NCBI GenBank assembly: GCA_020722685.1
Contig: DYKH01000219.1
Span: 1 to 7,645 of the forward strand
Direction: 5' to 3'
DNA from: Caldithrix sp.
Lineage (GTDB): Bacteria > KSB1 > UBA2214 > DYKH01
Length of the DNA: 7,645 nt
The position numbers were made by a program, and so were the translations under genes. Of this stretch, positions 1-6,934 are shown in pieces. Under the pieces are notes generated by a model that saw only the letters and a list, made by a program, of their open reading frames with translations, did not search any database and had not been told where the DNA came from. How positions within the stretch are numbered: position 1 is the stretch's first letter; each line of letters opens with the position of its first letter.

Positions 1-62
1 TGAGGATGAAAAGCGACTGTCGACTTGTAGCCAGTGATTGCTTCCAATAGATCGTAATACAT
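1..62 (-). CDS. Possible 5' end of a divergent gene, cut by window edge
   Basis: A minus-strand ATG at 62-60 opens a frame that stays open to the window edge, beginning MYYDLLEAITGYKSTVAFHP. An AAGG that could act as a Shine-Dalgarno site lies six bases upstream of the ATG, inside the 3' arm of the inverted repeat at 63-102. Twenty open codons are not significant by themselves, since roughly four in ten random frames would do the same. I recognise no family. If real, the gene is divergent from gltBD. The alternative is that this is the tail of a plus-strand gene: frame 2 reads to a TGA at 35-37. Confidence 0.2.
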   Translation of the reverse strand, partial: MYYDLLEAITGYKSTVAFHP

Positions 63-102
63 GAAATGCCTTGGCAAATGAATAATGAAACCAAGGCATT
101 TC
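63..102. terminator. Perfect 12-bp inverted repeat (hairpin), terminator or operator
   Basis: GAAATGCCTTGG (63-74) is exactly complementary to CCAAGGCATTTC (91-102), with an AT-rich 16-base loop. On the plus strand the 3' arm ends in CATTTC followed by a pyrimidine-rich but broken tail, so it could be a weak intrinsic terminator for a gene to the left. On the minus strand it ends directly at a candidate ATG (62-60) and would cover that gene's AAGG, which would suit translational control. The loop is long for a classical terminator. The repeat is seen directly; its role is inferred. Confidence 0.4.
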
Positions 103-149
103 TGTTCCATCTTGTCACGACAGGCAGGTTGGGGGACAACAAAAAGGAC

Positions 150-177
150 TTGATTAATTAAATAAAAATGTTATTAT
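150..177 (+). promoter_or_regulatory. Candidate sigma-70 promoter with extended -10, for gltBD
   Basis: TTGATT (150-155, 4 of 6 to consensus) is followed after 16 bases by TATTAT (172-177, 5 of 6). A TG at 169-170 one base ahead of the -10 gives an extended -10 element. The spacer is almost entirely A and T. Transcription would start near 184, leaving a leader of about 420 nt before gltB. I saw no sigma-54 (GG-N10-GC) promoter upstream, although such control is common for nitrogen genes in some bacteria. A much weaker second candidate nearer the gene is TTTACC (523-528), 17 bases, TATTCA (546-551). Confidence 0.45.
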
Positions 178-183
178 GAGGCG

Positions 184-604
184 TGATTTGTAAGGAAACA
201 CAGAGCCAACAACTTTGGCGCTTTAATATCTATTGTTAGCAGTTGTTCGAGGTTAAACATTTTTCTCCCTTCATCCAAAATGACCTCGGGTCACTCTCCG
301 TTCCAATCGGCGACGCTGCTGAGGAGCAGCAGTTGCAGCAAGGGCTGCCTACGGCCATTGATCCGCATTCGTGTGCCATTGCTCCTTACGGGCGTTCGGA
401 AACGACCTCGTATTTGATTTTTCCCCAATTCAGACACTTTAGCTAACCTTCACTTTTAACATTTAACATTATCACTTGTCAACCAATCGGCCCCGATCTA
501 TAGTGCGTCTCCAAATTGTCCCTTTACCAAATATCACTGCAAGCATATTCATTAATACAGAGACTCGTTTCAAAATATCCAAGGAAAGAAAAGGTAGTTT
601 CCCC
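184..604 (+). promoter_or_regulatory. Long, hairpin-rich leader of gltBD; no gene seen
   Basis: This stretch lies between the candidate promoter and gltB and holds no convincing gene. Helix 1 pairs AACAACT (208-214) with AGTTGTT (241-247). Helix 2 starts at the next base and pairs CGAGGTTA (248-255) with TGACCTCG (281-288), with one G-U pair. Helix 3 is GCTGCT-GAGG-AGCAGC (315-330). Helix 4 is GCAGC-AAGG-GCTGC (335-348). A small hairpin CGTT-CGGA-AACG (393-404) comes before a second ACCTCG (405-410) and a T-rich run (411-421). CGAGGT at 248-253 can pair with either ACCTCG, and the arms of helices 3 and 4 can also exchange partners. That is the pattern of an attenuator or riboswitch, but I match it to no known RNA class. 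A tandem TTTAACA pair sits at 455-468. Confidence 0.3.
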
Positions 605-3600
605 ATGAGAAAAAATAGCCGGACTCAAGACATAAACGCAGCCGGATTTGCAGGAGCATTCGGCTTATACGATCCCTCCTTCGAGCATGATAGCTGCGGC
701 GTCGGCTTTATAGCCAAACTGGACGGCATTGCGCAACACTCTATCGTCACCAACGCCATTCAAGTGCTCATCAATCTCGAGCACCGCGGCGCCGTAGGCG
801 GAGACAAATCGACCGGAGATGGTGCCGGCTTGTCGTTGCAGATTCCCGATCGGTTTTTCCGCCATGAGTGTGGGGAAATCAATTTGCCTGATTCCGGCTT
901 GTACGCGGTTGCCATGGTTTTTCTACCGACGGAGGAAAGACTCGCTGATCGCTGCGTCAAGACGTTCGAGCGCATTGTCGAGGAAGAGGGCTGTGAAGTT
1001 CTGGGTTGGCGTGACGTCCCTGTTGACGACAGGCACTTGGGTTCGCTCGCTAAATCCACGGAGCCGGCCATACGCCAGCTTTTCATTGGCATGGGCAAAG
1101 TCGATGGTAAGTATTTCGAGCGCAAGCTCTACGTCATCCGCCGCCTGGTCGAGAAAGAGATTGCCGGTTGGAAGGAGGTGGACGCCAGCCAGTTCTATGT
1201 TTCCAGCATTTCCAGTCTCAAGATCGTCTATAAAGGATTGTTGACCGGCAGCCAGTTGCCGACCTTTTATCCCGATCTGCGCGAAGAAAGCTTTGCCAGC
1301 GCCTATGCCTTGGTGCACCAGCGTTACAGCACCAACACCATGCCCACCTGGAATTTGGCGCAACCGTTTCGCTTCCTGGCGCACAATGGCGAGATCAACA
1401 CCTTGAAAGGCAACATCGGGCGCATGCGCACCCGCGAAGCCATCCTCAGGTCAACCTTGCTCGGCGCGGATTTGGAAAAGATCAAGCCCCTCGTCGTTGA
1501 GGGCGGCAGCGACTCTGCCATTTTCGACAACGTCCTGGAGCTGCTGGTGATGGCCGGGCGATCACTTCCCCATGCCATCATGATGATGGTGCCGGAAGCC
1601 CATGGTCCGAAAGTACAGATGAGCGAAGACAAACGGGCTTTTTATGAATATCACGCTGCGTTGATGGAGCCCTGGGACGGCCCGGCTGCGTTAGTCTTCT
1701 CCGATGGCCGCTACATCGGAGCCACCCTCGACCGCAACGGCCTGCGCCCGGCGCGCTACACCATCACTCGCGGCGGCTTGATCGTATTGGCTTCCGAAAC
1801 CGGCGTGTTAGAGTTTGCCGGGGATCAAATCCTGCGTCGTGGACGATTGCAGCCCGGCAAAATGTTTTTGGTCGACCTTGACCAAAACAGAATCGTGCCG
1901 GACAATGAGATCAAGGCGAAAATCTCCCGCCAGCGACCCTATCGGCGATGGGTCAAAGACAATCAAATCGAATTGCGCGGCTTGTTCACCCCTTCGGAGG
2001 CCCCGGCGGAAGAACCCGAAATCCTGCTTCGAAAACAGCATGTATTTGGCTATACCGATGAAGAGCTGCGAATGGTCATAACGCCGATGGCTTCGCGGGG
2101 ACAAGAAGCGGTCGGCTCCATGGGCAATGACGCGGCGTTGGCGGTGCTCTCCGATCGTCCGCAATTATTGTTTGCTTATTTCAAGCAACTTTTTGCTCAG
2201 GTGACCAATCCACCCATCGATCCCCTGCGGGAAGAACTGGTTATGTCGCTGGAGAGCTTTGTCGGCTCTCAGGTCGAGCTGCTGGAGGATGCCTCGCGCG
2301 TCAGTATCGGCCTCAAGCTGCCGCATCCGATTCTAACCATCGAGGACATGAGCCGGCTGCGCGGAACCAACCATCCGGACATTCGGACACAGGACATCGA
2401 CATCCTTTTCCCGGCCGACGGAGACGGCGAAGCGTTGCAGGAGGCTTTGCATTCGGTGTTCGCACAGGCCGAAGAATCTATCCAAGCCGGCGCCTCCCTG
2501 CTTGTCCTGACGGATAGAAACATCGATCAAAACCGCGCGCCCATTCCGTCGCTTCTGGCATCGGCAGGACTGCATCATCATTTGATCCGGTGCGGCTTGC
2601 GCAACTCTGCCGGCATCATCGTGGAGACCGGCGAAGCCCGCGAGGTCATGCACTTTGCGCTCCTGATCGGCTACGGCGCGGATGCCGTTTGTCCGTATTT
2701 GGCATTCTCCACCGTGCGCGATTTAGCGGAAAATAATCTTTTAGAAAAGCCGGCCAAGCCCGAAGAGGCCATGGATTCCTACATCACCGCCATCAAAAAA
2801 GGCCTGCTGAAAACTTTTAGCCGCATGGGCATTTCCACTTTGCATAGCTTTTTCGCCTCGCAAATTTTCGAAGCCATCGGGCTTGAGAAAAACTTGGTGG
2901 ACAAATATTTCTCCGGCACCGCCTCACGCATCGGCGGCATCGGTCTGGATGAAATTGCTCGTGAGACGCGCGCCAGATACTACCTCGGCTTTCCCAAGAG
3001 CGGCACGGTCAGCAAGCTGTTGCACCCCGGCGGCGATTATCACGCACGAATCGGCGGCGAACGGCATCTCTGGACCTCGGAAGCAATTTACAAGCTGCAA
3101 CTGGCGACACGAGCTAACGATTATGGGGTGTTCAAGGAATACACCCAACTGATTGATGACCAACATAACACGCACGTGACCCTGCGCAGCTTGTTTCGCT
3201 TTAAAGCCGGCGATTCAGTTTCCATTGAGCAGGTGGAGCCGGTTGATTCCATTGTCAAGAGGTTCGTCTCCGCAGCTATGTCCTTCGGCTCCATCAGCCG
3301 GGAGGCGCATGAGGCCATCGCCATTGCCATGAACCGGCTGGGGGGGCGCAGCAATTCCGGGGAAGGCGGCGAAGATCCGGCTCGCTTCCTTTCGAGAGCT
3401 GATGGCGATGACAAGCGTTCAAGGATCAAGCAGGTTGCTTCCGGGCGGTTCGGAGTGACTACCGAGTATCTGATCAACGCCGATGAGCTGCAGATCAAGA
3501 TCGCACAAGGCGCAAAGCCCGGCGAAGGCGGCCAGCTTCCCGGCCACAAGGTGAGTGCTGAAATCGCTCGCGTTCGCTATACGACCCCAGGCGTGACACT

Positions 3601-5182
3601 CATCTCGCCGCCGCCGCATCACGACATTTACTCCATCGAGGACTTGGCGCAACTGATCTATGATCTGAAGGCGGTGAATCCCAAGGCGCGCGTTTCGGTC
3701 AAGCTCGTTTCTGAAGTAGGCGTCGGCACCATCGCCGCCGGCGTTGCCAAAGCCAAGGCGGACATGGTGCTGATTTCCGGTCACGACGGCGGAACCGGCG
3801 CCTCGCCGTTAACTTCCATCAAGCACACCGGACTTCCCTGGGAGCTTGGCTTATCGGAGACACAGCAGACCCTGATCCAAAATCATCTGCGCGATCGCAT
3901 CCGCATTCAGGTGGACGGCCAGCTTAAAACCGGTCGCGATTTGGCCATCGCCGCTTTGATGGGCGCCGAGGAATTCGGCTTTGGCACCACCTTGCTGGTC
4001 GCTCTGGGCTGCACCATGATGCGCAAGTGCCATCTCAATACCTGCCCCATGGGCGTCGCCACGCAAGACCCGGTATTGCGGGCGCGGTTTTCCGGCAGGC
4101 CGGAATACGTGGAGCGATTCCTGCGCTTCATGGCGCAGGAGATGAGAGAATACATGGCCGTGCTGGGTTTTCGAACGCTGGATGAGATGGTTGGGCGGGT
4201 GGACATGTTGGAAGCTCAAACCGATGTCGAACACTGGAAAGCCCGCAAGCTCGATTTTAGCACCGTGCTCATGCCGGGGAGAAACGGCGCGCAGACGTCC
4301 TTGCGCTGTGTACGGGGGCAAGAGCACAATCATCAGGAATCGCTGGATCATGAATTGATCCGCCGGGCGGAACCGGCTTTGGAAAAACTCCAGCCGGTGC
4401 GCATAGATTTGCCCATCCGCAACGTGCATCGAACCGTTGGCGCGACTTTGAGCGGTCAGGTGACAAAACGATTCGGAGCGCGCGGAATGCCTGATGATAC
4501 CATTCAGCTCCATTTCAAAGGCTCGGCCGGCCAGAGTCTGGGGGCATTCTTAGCGCCGGGGATCAGTATTCGCGTGGAGGGTGACGCCAACGACTATTTG
4601 GGCAAGGGCATGTCCGGGGGACGGATCGTTTTGGTGCCGCCGGCAAACGCCACTTTTCTCCCGCACGAAAACGTGATCGTCGGCAATGTGGTGCTCTATG
4701 GCGCGACCGGAGGCGAGGTGTACATCAACGGCATCGCCGGCGAGCGCTTTGCCGTTCGCAACAGCGGCGCCAAAGCCGTGGTCGAAGGCGTGGGCGATCA
4801 TTGCTGCGAGTACATGACCGGCGGCATCGTGGTGGTCGTCGGCCACACCGGCAATAACTTTGCGGCCGGTATGAGCGGCGGCATCGCCTACGTCTATGAT
4901 GAGTCACAGCTATTCGACACCCACTGCAATCTGGATATGGTGGATTTGGAAACCGTTTGGGATCACCGGGACATCGCGCAACTGCGCTCGATGCTGGAAG
5001 AGCACTTCCGCTTTACCAACAGTCCCCGCGTCCGCATGCTGTTGGACAATTGGGAAGCGCATCTGCCCCTGTTCGTCAAAGTCATGCCGATTGATTATCG
5101 CAAGTCGTTGGAGCGCATGCGCCTGGAAGAAGACACGGACAAAGAAACGGTGGCCGCGACCGAGGAGGTGTTCCATGCCTAA
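605..5182 (+). CDS. gltB: Glutamate synthase (NADPH) large (alpha) subunit
   Basis: Catalyses the synthase half of GOGAT in the cytoplasm: glutamine is hydrolysed at the N-terminus, ammonia is channelled to the FMN site and added to 2-oxoglutarate, and glutamate results. From the ATG at 605 it is 1525 aa, the usual size for bacterial GltB. The class II amidotransferase nucleophile is Cys31 (EHDSCGVGF), so a 30-residue propeptide should be removed. HNGEIN (260-265) and GGSDS (300-304) belong to the same domain. A central domain follows (about 480-800), then the FMN/2-oxoglutarate barrel with MSFGS (892-896) and GHDGGTGASP (from 1059). Cys1136, Cys1142 and Cys1147 (C-x5-C-x4-C) bind the 3Fe-4S cluster. 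The C-terminal beta-helix (GXGXG) domain includes GDANDYLGKGMSGG near 1326. The frame extends upstream to a TTG at 476, but those 43 residues resemble no GltB and lack an RBS. AAGG at 591-594 supports 605. No lesion is visible. Confidence 0.97.
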   Translation: MRKNSRTQDINAAGFAGAFGLYDPSFEHDSCGVGFIAKLDGIAQHSIVTNAIQVLINLEHRGAVGGDKSTGDGAGLSLQIPDRFFRHECGEINLPDSGLYAVAMVFLPTEERLADRCVKTFERIVEEEGCEVLGWRDVPVDDRHLGSLAKSTEPAIRQLFIGMGKVDGKYFERKLYVIRRLVEKEIAGWKEVDASQFYVSSISSLKIVYKGLLTGSQLPTFYPDLREESFASAYALVHQRYSTNTMPTWNLAQPFRFLAHNGEINTLKGNIGRMRTREAILRSTLLGADLEKIKPLVVEGGSDSAIFDNVLELLVMAGRSLPHAIMMMVPEAHGPKVQMSEDKRAFYEYHAALMEPWDGPAALVFSDGRYIGATLDRNGLRPARYTITRGGLIVLASETGVLEFAGDQILRRGRLQPGKMFLVDLDQNRIVPDNEIKAKISRQRPYRRWVKDNQIELRGLFTPSEAPAEEPEILLRKQHVFGYTDEELRMVITPMASRGQEAVGSMGNDAALAVLSDRPQLLFAYFKQLFAQVTNPPIDPLREELVMSLESFVGSQVELLEDASRVSIGLKLPHPILTIEDMSRLRGTNHPDIRTQDIDILFPADGDGEALQEALHSVFAQAEESIQAGASLLVLTDRNIDQNRAPIPSLLASAGLHHHLIRCGLRNSAGIIVETGEAREVMHFALLIGYGADAVCPYLAFSTVRDLAENNLLEKPAKPEEAMDSYITAIKKGLLKTFSRMGISTLHSFFASQIFEAIGLEKNLVDKYFSGTASRIGGIGLDEIARETRARYYLGFPKSGTVSKLLHPGGDYHARIGGERHLWTSEAIYKLQLATRANDYGVFKEYTQLIDDQHNTHVTLRSLFRFKAGDSVSIEQVEPVDSIVKRFVSAAMSFGSISREAHEAIAIAMNRLGGRSNSGEGGEDPARFLSRADGDDKRSRIKQVASGRFGVTTEYLINADELQIKIAQGAKPGEGGQLPGHKVSAEIARVRYTTPGVTLISPPPHHDIYSIEDLAQLIYDLKAVNPKARVSVKLVSEVGVGTIAAGVAKAKADMVLISGHDGGTGASPLTSIKHTGLPWELGLSETQQTLIQNHLRDRIRIQVDGQLKTGRDLAIAALMGAEEFGFGTTLLVALGCTMMRKCHLNTCPMGVATQDPVLRARFSGRPEYVERFLRFMAQEMREYMAVLGFRTLDEMVGRVDMLEAQTDVEHWKARKLDFSTVLMPGRNGAQTSLRCVRGQEHNHQESLDHELIRRAEPALEKLQPVRIDLPIRNVHRTVGATLSGQVTKRFGARGMPDDTIQLHFKGSAGQSLGAFLAPGISIRVEGDANDYLGKGMSGGRIVLVPPANATFLPHENVIVGNVVLYGATGGEVYINGIAGERFAVRNSGAKAVVEGVGDHCCEYMTGGIVVVVGHTGNNFAAGMSGGIAYVYDESQLFDTHCNLDMVDLETVWDHRDIAQLRSMLEEHFRFTNSPRVRMLLDNWEAHLPLFVKVMPIDYRKSLERMRLEEDTDKETVAATEEVFHA
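5163..5168 (+). promoter_or_regulatory. Ribosome binding site of gltD, inside gltB
   Basis: AGGAGG matches the Shine-Dalgarno consensus fully and lies six bases before the ATG at 5175. It sits within the last codons of gltB, whose TAA (5180-5182) falls after the gltD start. The overlap implies translational coupling, which suits subunits needed in equal amounts. It also decides the gltD start. Confidence 0.85.
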
Positions 5183-6602
5183 GCACAGCGGTTTTTTGGA
5201 ATACAACCGGGAAGATGCGGCCAAGCGCCCGGTGGCGGAGCGCATTTTGGATTTCAAGGAATTTGAGGCAAGTTTGCCCGAGGATCGCCTGAAACAGCAG
5301 ACCGCCCGTTGCATGGATTGCGGCATTCCACATTGCCACACTTTTGGTTGTCCCTTGGGAAATCGCATCCCAGATTGGAATGAGCTGGTCTATGAGGGGC
5401 ACTGGAAAAAGGCCTTGGATTTACTGCACGCTACGGATAATTTCCCCGAATTCACCGGAAGAATTTGTCCGGCTCCCTGCGAAGCGGCCTGTACCCTTGC
5501 CTTCAATCAGGAGCCGGTCACCATCCGCCACATCGAGCTGCAAATCGTCGAGCGTGGTTGGAACGAAGGCTGGATTCGCCCCGAGCCGGCCTCGATTCAA
5601 AGCGGCAAGCGAGTGGCGGTCATAGGCTCCGGCCCAGCGGGTCTGGCTGCAGCGCAGAACTTGGCGCGTAATGGCCATAGCGTGATCGTCTTTGAAAAAG
5701 CCGATCGCATAGGCGGGCTTTTGCGCTATGGCATCCCGGATTTCAAGTTGGAAAAATGGGTCATCGACCGTCGCTTGGAGCAAATGCGGGCAGAAGGAGT
5801 TATCTTCGAAACGGGCGTGGAAGCGGGCAAGGATCTTTCCGTGAAATACATGCAGCGTTCCTTTGACGCCATTGTCATCGCGGCTGGCTCCACGGTTCCT
5901 CGTGATTTGCCAGTACCTGGCCGGAGGCTGCAAGGTATTCACTTTGCAATGGATTTCCTGACGCAGCAGAATAAGCGAATCGCCGGAGATGCCATCGCGA
6001 AAGAGGAAGAACTCTCGGCAAGGGACAAAAACGTCATCGTGCTGGGTGGCGGCGATACCGGCTCGGACTGTGTGGGCACCAGCCGCCGGCAGGGCGCTGC
6101 CAAAATAACACAGATAGAGCTATTGCCGCAACCACCTAAGGAGCGGACGCTTTTCAATCCTTGGCCGACCTGGCCGCTCGTCTTTCGCACTTCCAGCTCG
6201 CACGAAGAGGGTTGCGAGCGCTTGTGGAGCATCGCCACCAAAGCTTTTGCCGGCGAAAACGGCCGGGTCAAGTCCTTGCAGGGCGTCAAGTTGGAGTGGG
6301 TTGAAAAAAGGGAAGAGGGCGGTTCTCCTTGGCGGGAAATTCCCGATTCTTGTTTTGAGTTGAAAGCCGATTTGGTTTTGCTGGCTATGGGCTTCATTCA
6401 CGTCGAGCATGGCCCATTGGTAAAGGAGGCCGGTCTTAAGACTGACAGTAGAGGAAATATCACCGTCGACGCGAATCTCATGACTTCCGTTCCCGGAGTT
6501 TTTGCCGCGGGCGACAGCGTCATGGGAGCGTCATTGGTGGTAAAGGCGTTGCATCAAGGGCGGCTGGCGGCGGAAAGGGTGAATCGGTATTTATTGGAAT
6601 AG
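5175..6602 (+). CDS. gltD: Glutamate synthase (NADPH) small (beta) subunit
   Basis: Oxidises NADPH and passes electrons through FAD and Fe-S clusters to the FMN of GltB. From the ATG at 5175 it is 475 aa, normal for the family. The N-terminal cysteine-rich region holds C46, C49, C54 and C59 (CMDCGIPHC, then GCP) and C98, C102 and C106 (CPAPCEAAC); these supply the 4Fe-4S ligands. The FAD-binding Rossmann motif GSGPAG is at 151-156. The NADPH-binding motif GGGDTG is at 291-296. The closing FAD motif AAGDSVMGASLVV lies near 444-456. The gene overlaps gltB by 8 bases (ATGCCTAA). It ends in TAG (6600-6602) at the place where the family normally ends, so TAG acts as a true stop here. Paralogous FAD/NAD(P) reductases share this fold, but the direct link to gltB makes the assignment firm. 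Confidence 0.97.
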   Translation: MPKHSGFLEYNREDAAKRPVAERILDFKEFEASLPEDRLKQQTARCMDCGIPHCHTFGCPLGNRIPDWNELVYEGHWKKALDLLHATDNFPEFTGRICPAPCEAACTLAFNQEPVTIRHIELQIVERGWNEGWIRPEPASIQSGKRVAVIGSGPAGLAAAQNLARNGHSVIVFEKADRIGGLLRYGIPDFKLEKWVIDRRLEQMRAEGVIFETGVEAGKDLSVKYMQRSFDAIVIAAGSTVPRDLPVPGRRLQGIHFAMDFLTQQNKRIAGDAIAKEEELSARDKNVIVLGGGDTGSDCVGTSRRQGAAKITQIELLPQPPKERTLFNPWPTWPLVFRTSSSHEEGCERLWSIATKAFAGENGRVKSLQGVKLEWVEKREEGGSPWREIPDSCFELKADLVLLAMGFIHVEHGPLVKEAGLKTDSRGNITVDANLMTSVPGVFAAGDSVMGASLVVKALHQGRLAAERVNRYLLE

Positions 6603-6610
6603 AATTGTTC

Positions 6611-6631
6611 GAGGTTGAATCTTCCAACCTC
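6611..6631 (+). terminator. Short hairpin just after gltD, weak terminator candidate
   Basis: GAGGTTG (6611-6617) pairs perfectly with CAACCTC (6625-6631) over a 7-base loop, 8 bases after the gltD stop. No T-run follows; the next bases are ACGAATAAAA. It could stabilise the 3' end of the mRNA or be a remnant of a dispersed repeat. Intrinsic termination here is doubtful. Confidence 0.3.
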
Positions 6632-6678
6632 ACGAATAAAATGCTAGCAGTAGTTTGGCAAAATGTTGAATTCAAGCC

Positions 6679-6700
6679 GTAGGAGGCGTCTCCAGACGCC
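6679..6700 (+). repeat. REP-like hairpin with GTAG head (forward copy)
   Basis: GTAGGAG (6679-6685) leads into a 7-bp perfect stem GGCGTCT (6685-6691) / AGACGCC (6694-6700). Repetitive extragenic palindromes moved by RAYT (Y1/TnpA-REP) enzymes carry a GTAG-type tetranucleotide at the foot of the hairpin, and this has the same layout. It faces a second, inverted copy 23 bases downstream, like a BIME pair. That it belongs to the REP class is inferred from the layout alone. Confidence 0.45.
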
Positions 6701-6723
6701 GATCAGGAATATATATTGTGGTC

Positions 6724-6744
6724 GAACTGGGAGAGTTCTCCTAC
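6724..6744 (-). repeat. REP-like hairpin with GTAG head (inverted copy)
   Basis: Read on the minus strand, GTAGGAG (6744-6738) is followed by AACT-CTCC and then CAGTTC. GAACT (6738-6734) pairs with AGTTC (6728-6724); an alternative is GGAGA (6741-6737) with TCTCC (6734-6730). It shares head and loop with the forward copy at 6679-6700, but both stem arms differ in a matched way. Confidence 0.4.
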
Positions 6745-6796
6745 ATATTGTGTTAAGAATGAATTTGCCAAACTATAGAATGCTAGTCTAACTATG

Positions 6797-6832
6797 AAAA
6801 AGCCGCAGTGCATCGATAGAAGCACTGTGGCT
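6797..6832 (-). terminator. Rho-independent terminator of the leftward unit
   Basis: AGCCGCAGTGC (6801-6811) pairs with GCACTGTGGCT (6822-6832) over 11 bp with a single G-U pair and a 10-base loop. Read on the minus strand the stem ends in GGCT and runs into TTTT (6800-6797), forming a T5 tract with the last stem base. No T-run follows on the plus strand, so it points left. It lies about 100 bases beyond the extended end of the HEPN-like reading frame and probably ends that transcript. Confidence 0.7.
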
Positions 6833-6934
6833 GCTTGCTGCATCTTGGATTTCTTCCATTATGTTGCCAAGCTTTACTCATTCACACGACGACAGGCGCA
6901 CAGGTATGTAGCAAGCCATATTCATGCAAATTGT
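6833..6934. other. Short gap with nothing recognised
   Basis: About 100 bases between the leftward terminator and the end of the extended HEPN-like frame. I see no gene, hairpin or repeat here that I can support. It would be the 3' untranslated part of the minus-strand transcript. Confidence 0.4.

Larger units (their letters stand above)
6648..6778. mobile_element. MITE-like non-autonomous element, 131 bp
   Basis: The left end CAGTAGTTTGGCAAA (6648-6662) and the reverse complement of the right end, CTATAGTTTGGCAAA (6764-6778), match at 13 of 15 positions, and the inner 12 are perfect. With the 8-bp direct repeats outside, this is the anatomy of a miniature inverted-repeat transposable element. 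It holds no ORF of note. Inside are two oppositely oriented hairpins with GTAGGAG heads. An 8-base direct repeat, ATATTGTG, occurs at 6713-6720 and 6745-6752. I cannot assign an insertion sequence family from the ends. It would have to be moved by a transposase encoded elsewhere. Confidence 0.6.
6640..6786. repeat. 8-bp direct repeat AATGCTAG flanking the small insertion
   Basis: AATGCTAG occurs at 6640-6647 and again at 6779-6786, exactly outside the terminal inverted repeats of the element between them. Removing the element and one copy would join the gltD 3' flank to the minus-strand terminator without a scar. This is what a target-site duplication looks like, and an 8-bp duplication is typical of several DDE transposase families. 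Confidence 0.6.

Noticed and set aside
243..446. 67-aa plus-strand frame in the gltB leader
   Set aside because: It starts at a TTG without an RBS, shows no recognisable domain, and lies where several hairpins explain the sequence better.
476..604. Upstream in-frame extension of gltB from a TTG
   Set aside because: The TTG has no ribosome binding site, the extra 43 residues do not look like GltB, and the ATG at 605 gives a normal 30-residue propeptide before the catalytic Cys.
103..604. Sigma-54 / NtrC-type promoter for gltBD
   Set aside because: I found no GG-N10-GC element with the expected surroundings between the inverted repeat and gltB.
3851..4513. 220-aa minus-strand frame opposite gltB
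   Set aside because: It is a shadow of a strongly conserved gltB region (3Fe-4S cluster and C-terminal domain), with low-complexity composition and no domain.
4896..5174. Upstream extension of the gltD frame into gltB
   Set aside because: It is the out-of-frame reading of the gltB end. AGGAGG followed by ATG 5175 and the family's usual N-terminus fix the start.
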